Source: Euptelea pleiosperma (lineage: Eukaryota > Streptophyta > Magnoliopsida > Ranunculales > Eupteleaceae). Taken from it: a DNA stretch of 64,000 nt. Positions 61,068-64,000 of the stretch are shown one piece after another. The stretch's first letter is position 1, and every line of letters begins with the position of its first letter. The notes beneath the pieces are model-generated. The model worked only from the letters and a program-made list of their open reading frames with translations, was not told the DNA's origin and did not search any database. A program made the position numbers and the translations under genes. The stretch spans positions 15,985,464-16,049,463 of the forward strand of contig CM068548.1 in assembly GCA_035048495.1 (NCBI GenBank). Direction: 5' to 3'.

Positions 61068-61075
61068 TTGTATGG

Positions 61076-61696
61076 TATATAACAAGGACACGGTACTTTT
61101 AGAGTTTTTTGCAATATCAGACACGTATCGACACAAATACGTGTGTTGACACAAATTATTCTATAAGTGGGTTGGTATGTTCCATCCTCCATTCAATACT
61201 TGTTAAGTTGTCGAACATAACGGTAGTTGTTTGATAGTCATCATCATTATATGGTTTCTCTCAACAGTATGAGGTTGGCTGTACAAATCATGTTCTTCCA
61301 TTCAATCCTGTCTAAAGTCATCTCTTCCGTTAAGACAATTTTCTAAAAATCACCTCTCAGACCCTCACTCTATGTCTTTTTTGACCTTCCCCTTACTCTT
61401 TCTGGCATTTCAATTTGCAGATTATTCTTCACTGTTAAGTTGTTTGATAGCCTTCCCTCTTATAAATCTACTTATATTTATTAAGTGATTGGACAGCTAC
61501 ATAGCTTGTGGAAATGATTTCTTTTACTTCTCATATATTTCTTTCCTTAATTTTATCTAAAAAACTTCCAATTTAAATGTAACTAAAATATAATATTATA
61601 ATAAATGTGTACAAAATGTATCTACGTTTTGGGCATTTTAAAGGCGTCGTGTCAAACACCATGTATCTATGTTGAACACGTGCGTTTGTAACATAT
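61076..61696. mobile_element. hAT-like MITE, about 620 bp, perfect 8-bp TSD
   Basis: It starts GTATATAACAAGGACAC and ends GTTTGTAACATAT. GTTGTATG flanks both sides (61068-61075 and 61697-61704). Words such as CACGT(A/G), ACACG and GACAC at both ends tie it to 26997 and 40232. 61460-61600 matches 10080-10250 in inverted form. Confidence 0.82.
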
Positions 61697-61704
61697 GTTG
61701 TATG

Positions 61705-62192
61705 AAATTCAAGCTCTCCTTAGCCCCGACCCTAGTCATCATCATCATTTACAATTCCTTATCCCAACTACTTGGGTGGTTGGCAACATGAGTCCTGTTT
61801 CGCTATTCAATTCTTAATTAGAGGAAAACTAAGAGAGAAACAGGTTAATTAGCTAATTATAGTTTGCTAGAGCAAGGTTAGAATGAACAATGCATCTATT
61901 GTTTTGACTGTGTCTAGCCAATTGGATATGATTTTTGGAGACTTGATCATGTTCTTAAGGAAGATCAAAAGCAAATGCATGTGGTTCTTAAACCAAGAAC
62001 AAGGGCTTTCTAGTGAACTTTCTGTTTTAGTCTTGTTTTAGGGCCAAGTCACCCATGCTTGAAAGAGACCAAGGTTTAGAAATGGAACTAATGGAGGCTG
62101 GAGTTCAAGCTGGTCCAAAAAATGGTTTGAGTACTCTATTGAATTTTTCAGTACTCAATTGAATTTCCTCTAGTTTTCAATAAAAATCTGAG
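61705..62192. other. Intergenic, no gene seen
   Basis: Unassigned sequence. TACTC(A/T)ATTGAATTT is repeated near 62133 and 62151. Confidence 0.45.
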
Positions 62193-62199
62193 TTAACTT

Positions 62200-62506
62200 T
62201 GTTATGTTAAGTGGAGCCTGATGGTGCTAGAGTATATGAAGGCAAGACACTGCGGCCCGGCTATACCAATTTTTTTTGGGGAGGTCTTTTATCCTTAAGG
62301 GCTTTTTGTACTTTTATATAGAGATACCTATTGGGGTTATATATACCTCGGTTGATCAGAGACGATCATTCATTGTATTGTGAGTGTTTCTTTTGCCTCG
62401 GAGCATAGTGGAATCTGTGTCTGTGGATGTACCTCGATCTTGAGGGAACTGCATAAATCTGTGTTGTGTGTTTGCATTTTGTTGTTCATTGTTCTTTCTT
62501 CCAACA
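62200..62506 (+). mobile_element. Solo LTR of a copia-type element
   Basis: It begins TGTTATGTTAAGTGGAGCC and ends TTTCTTCCAACA. The closing part (TGGATGTACCTCGATCTTGA, then ttgtgtgtttgcat) is typical of plant copia LTR 3' ends. The flanks AACTT (62195-62199) and AACTC (62507-62511) agree at four of five bases. No internal coding is present. Confidence 0.7.
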
Positions 62507-62931
62507 AACTCCATTAAGATAAACCAGATCATGACAGAATTTAGTAGTGAAGTTTATCAGGTACTCCATCAGAGTTTTCAACCTCAAGTAGAAACTAAAG
62601 CTTAAAAGAATAATCAAACTAAAGAATAAATGAGACAAGAATTTTAATAGCCATATAATAATATAACAGATGCATTTGAGATAAAAATGCAAGAGTTTCT
62701 TACTACATCTTCTGTAGAAGAAGAAGGATTGCTCCAACCTCTCAAACAGAGAAGCCACACTTTCCTTCTATACAGTTCATTTAGAAGTTGAGCATGCGAA
62801 CAACACTACAAACTTCCTAATATAAACACAAACCAATTGAAGAGCTCAATTGCTGATTTTTCTTCATCTTCATAAAGAATGAAAGAACGTTGGACTGAAT
62901 AACTTCATCTACCTTCTGGTGTGTAATAACT

Positions 62932-63828
62932 TCAAGAATCTGAGGTTGTCTTTGAACTCTGACCTCTCACTCCTTCCCCTTGTTCAATGTCAACTGAATT
63001 AGGACTGCAGGGAATAACCCTTTTGTCCCTACTCAAAAGCCGCCTCAGTGACCTCAAACGCGTGGTCATCGGAGACTTCAATTCCTCTTCGGCAAACCTA
63101 CTTGCTGAAGGCGATAATGATGAGACGCCCTCGGTCAACCTCCGAGGTATTTCAATCACCAAAGTTCCATCTGGCCTACTAATTGGTGAAGAAGAACAAG
63201 AAGAAGATGGAGAAGGCCCTTCTTCCATACCAGAGCCTCTGGTGCTGACCTGAGTCTGATTGCCCCAAAACAAGACATTTGTTGGGAAATTTGGTGATTC
63301 AGTTGAATACCCAGTTGTCAAATTGTCATCGGATGACTGAATTTCTGGTAATTCCGGACTGGAATTGGTGGATTCAAGAGAAATCGGGTTTCTACAAAGC
63401 GGGCAGGTTGAATGGGATTGGAACCACATGTCAATGCACTCGACATGGAATCCGTGGTTGCATTTCGGGAGCATACGGGCTTTCTCCCCGTCGGAGAGCT
63501 CGCAAAGGCAGACTGCACATTCTAGGCCGTCCTTAAATTCATCAGGACGGAAGATCAGAACGGGGAGAGACCGAATGACTGAGGGATCAAGTCCTCGATG
63601 CATGGCAAGAACTGGGTCTTGGCTGGGAGCAAAGACGAAACGACGCCGCGTGGGCCCAGAAGGGAGGCTGCCATCAGCTCTGCGGCTCCAGAACCACTTG
63701 GCATAGAGATGAAGGAAGAGGACAAAGATGACAACCAAGAAGAGGACGATTATCGCCGCCACCATGATCTTGCCGCTTACTTCGACGGCTTCTGAGTTGT
63801 CTATGCGACTAGAACCGAAATCCCCCAT
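62932..63828 (-). CDS. ATL: ATL-family RING-H2 E3 ubiquitin ligase, 298 aa
   Basis: This is a single-exon membrane RING ligase that would pass ubiquitin from an E2 to its targets. One membrane segment (about 21-43) near the N-terminus is followed by a basic stretch and the GLD motif (79-81, HRGLDPSVIRSLPVL) that defines ATLs. A complete RING-H2 follows: C104, C107, C123, H125, H128, C131, C142 and C145, with the conserved Trp135 and Pro143. The tail (147-298) is Ser-rich and probably unstructured. Length and lack of introns fit the family; it looks closest to the ATL2/ATL3 branch, though the exact orthologue is not resolved. Related ATLs respond early to elicitors. The ATG at 63828 precedes the membrane segment by 20 residues, as usual. 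Many frames on the opposite strand are antisense shadows. Confidence 0.95.
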   Translation of the reverse strand: MGDFGSSRIDNSEAVEVSGKIMVAAIIVLFLVVIFVLFLHLYAKWFWSRRADGSLPSGPTRRRFVFAPSQDPVLAMHRGLDPSVIRSLPVLIFRPDEFKDGLECAVCLCELSDGEKARMLPKCNHGFHVECIDMWFQSHSTCPLCRNPISLESTNSSPELPEIQSSDDNLTTGYSTESPNFPTNVLFWGNQTQVSTRGSGMEEGPSPSSSCSSSPISRPDGTLVIEIPRRLTEGVSSLSPSASRFAEEELKSPMTTRLRSLRRLLSRDKRVIPCSPNSVDIEQGEGVRGQSSKTTSDS

Positions 63829-64000
63829 GGTTTCTGGGTTTTCTTCTCTCTTTCTCTCCCTCTTTCAAATGAAGCAAAACCCAGTTAAGATTCTCCAAAT
63901 TCAGTAGAACCCAGGAAGGATTTTGCCTCTTCTCAAAATTCAGCAAAACCCAGGTAGAAGTTTCTCTCTAATCTCTCAAAACTTCAAATTCCAGCAAAAC
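63829..64000 (-). promoter_or_regulatory. 5' leader of the ATL gene with a repeated motif
   Basis: On the minus strand, CTGGGTTTTGCTGAATTT and two variants (CTGGGTTCTACTGAATTT, CTGGGTTTTGCTTCATTT) occur at intervals of about 30-40 bases, next to a CT/GA-rich run. The leader continues past the end of the window, so the promoter is not in view. Confidence 0.6.

Noticed and set aside
62987..63795. Several plus-strand frames opposite the ATL gene
   Set aside because: They are antisense to a complete RING-H2 gene and have no recognisable domain.
1..64000. CRISPR arrays, bacterial operons, rRNA genes, functional tRNA genes
   Set aside because: No regularly spaced direct repeats, rRNA sequence or complete tRNA cloverleaf was seen; gene structure is clearly that of a plant nucleus.

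Overview
The window is a piece of a plant nuclear chromosome. The evidence is long, AT-rich introns with GT-AG borders, dense MITE and LTR debris, and four protein genes whose closest families are from land plants. The multi-kilobase introns filled with retroelement remnants suggest a large-genome woody angiosperm, possibly a magnoliid. That placement is inference only.

Layout. (1) 1-6.2 kb is intergenic and holds several inverted-repeat transposon remnants. (2) 6.2-19.2 kb, + strand, is an ER-anchored ubiquitin-conjugating enzyme (UBC33/UBC34 type, UBE2J2 family). Its nine coding exons join to exactly 237 aa. Its introns carry a 5'-truncated LINE with a target-site duplication (TSD), a run of Helitron-like end units, a 99-bp tandem dimer and a possible SINE. 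(3) 19.2-25.0 kb is intergenic, with at least eight foldback or MITE insertions packed into 3.7 kb. (4) 25.0-52.2 kb, + strand, is the bifunctional lysine-ketoglutarate reductase/saccharopine dehydrogenase (LKR/SDH). Its 24 coding exons join in frame to 1056 aa. Two introns require a GC donor. Intron 8, intron 12 and intron 16 carry LTR-retrotransposon remnants, all antisense to the gene. (5) 52.2-55.0 kb is intergenic with MITEs. (6) 55.0-57.2 kb, + strand, is a small two-coding-exon gene of unknown function (163 aa). (7) 57.2-62.7 kb is intergenic with MITEs and a copia-type solo LTR. (8) 62.7-64.0 kb, - strand, is an intronless ATL-type RING-H2 ubiquitin ligase.

The four genes are independent plant transcription units and do not form a pathway cluster. 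Two act in ubiquitination (an ER E2 and a membrane RING E3) and one carries out the first two steps of lysine catabolism.

The most striking sequence signal is in the mobile elements. One hAT-like group with termini near CAAGGTTTAAAA and 8-bp TSDs has interiors built from iterated short words, and the word differs from element to element. Several foldbacks have 9-bp TSDs of Mutator type. In LKR/SDH, the 4.7-kb intron joining the LKR half to the SDH half contains a solo LTR and an open, ATG-initiated extension of the first SDH exon. This bears on how monofunctional LKR and SDH could be produced. No CRISPR array, rRNA, convincing tRNA gene or new protein system was seen.
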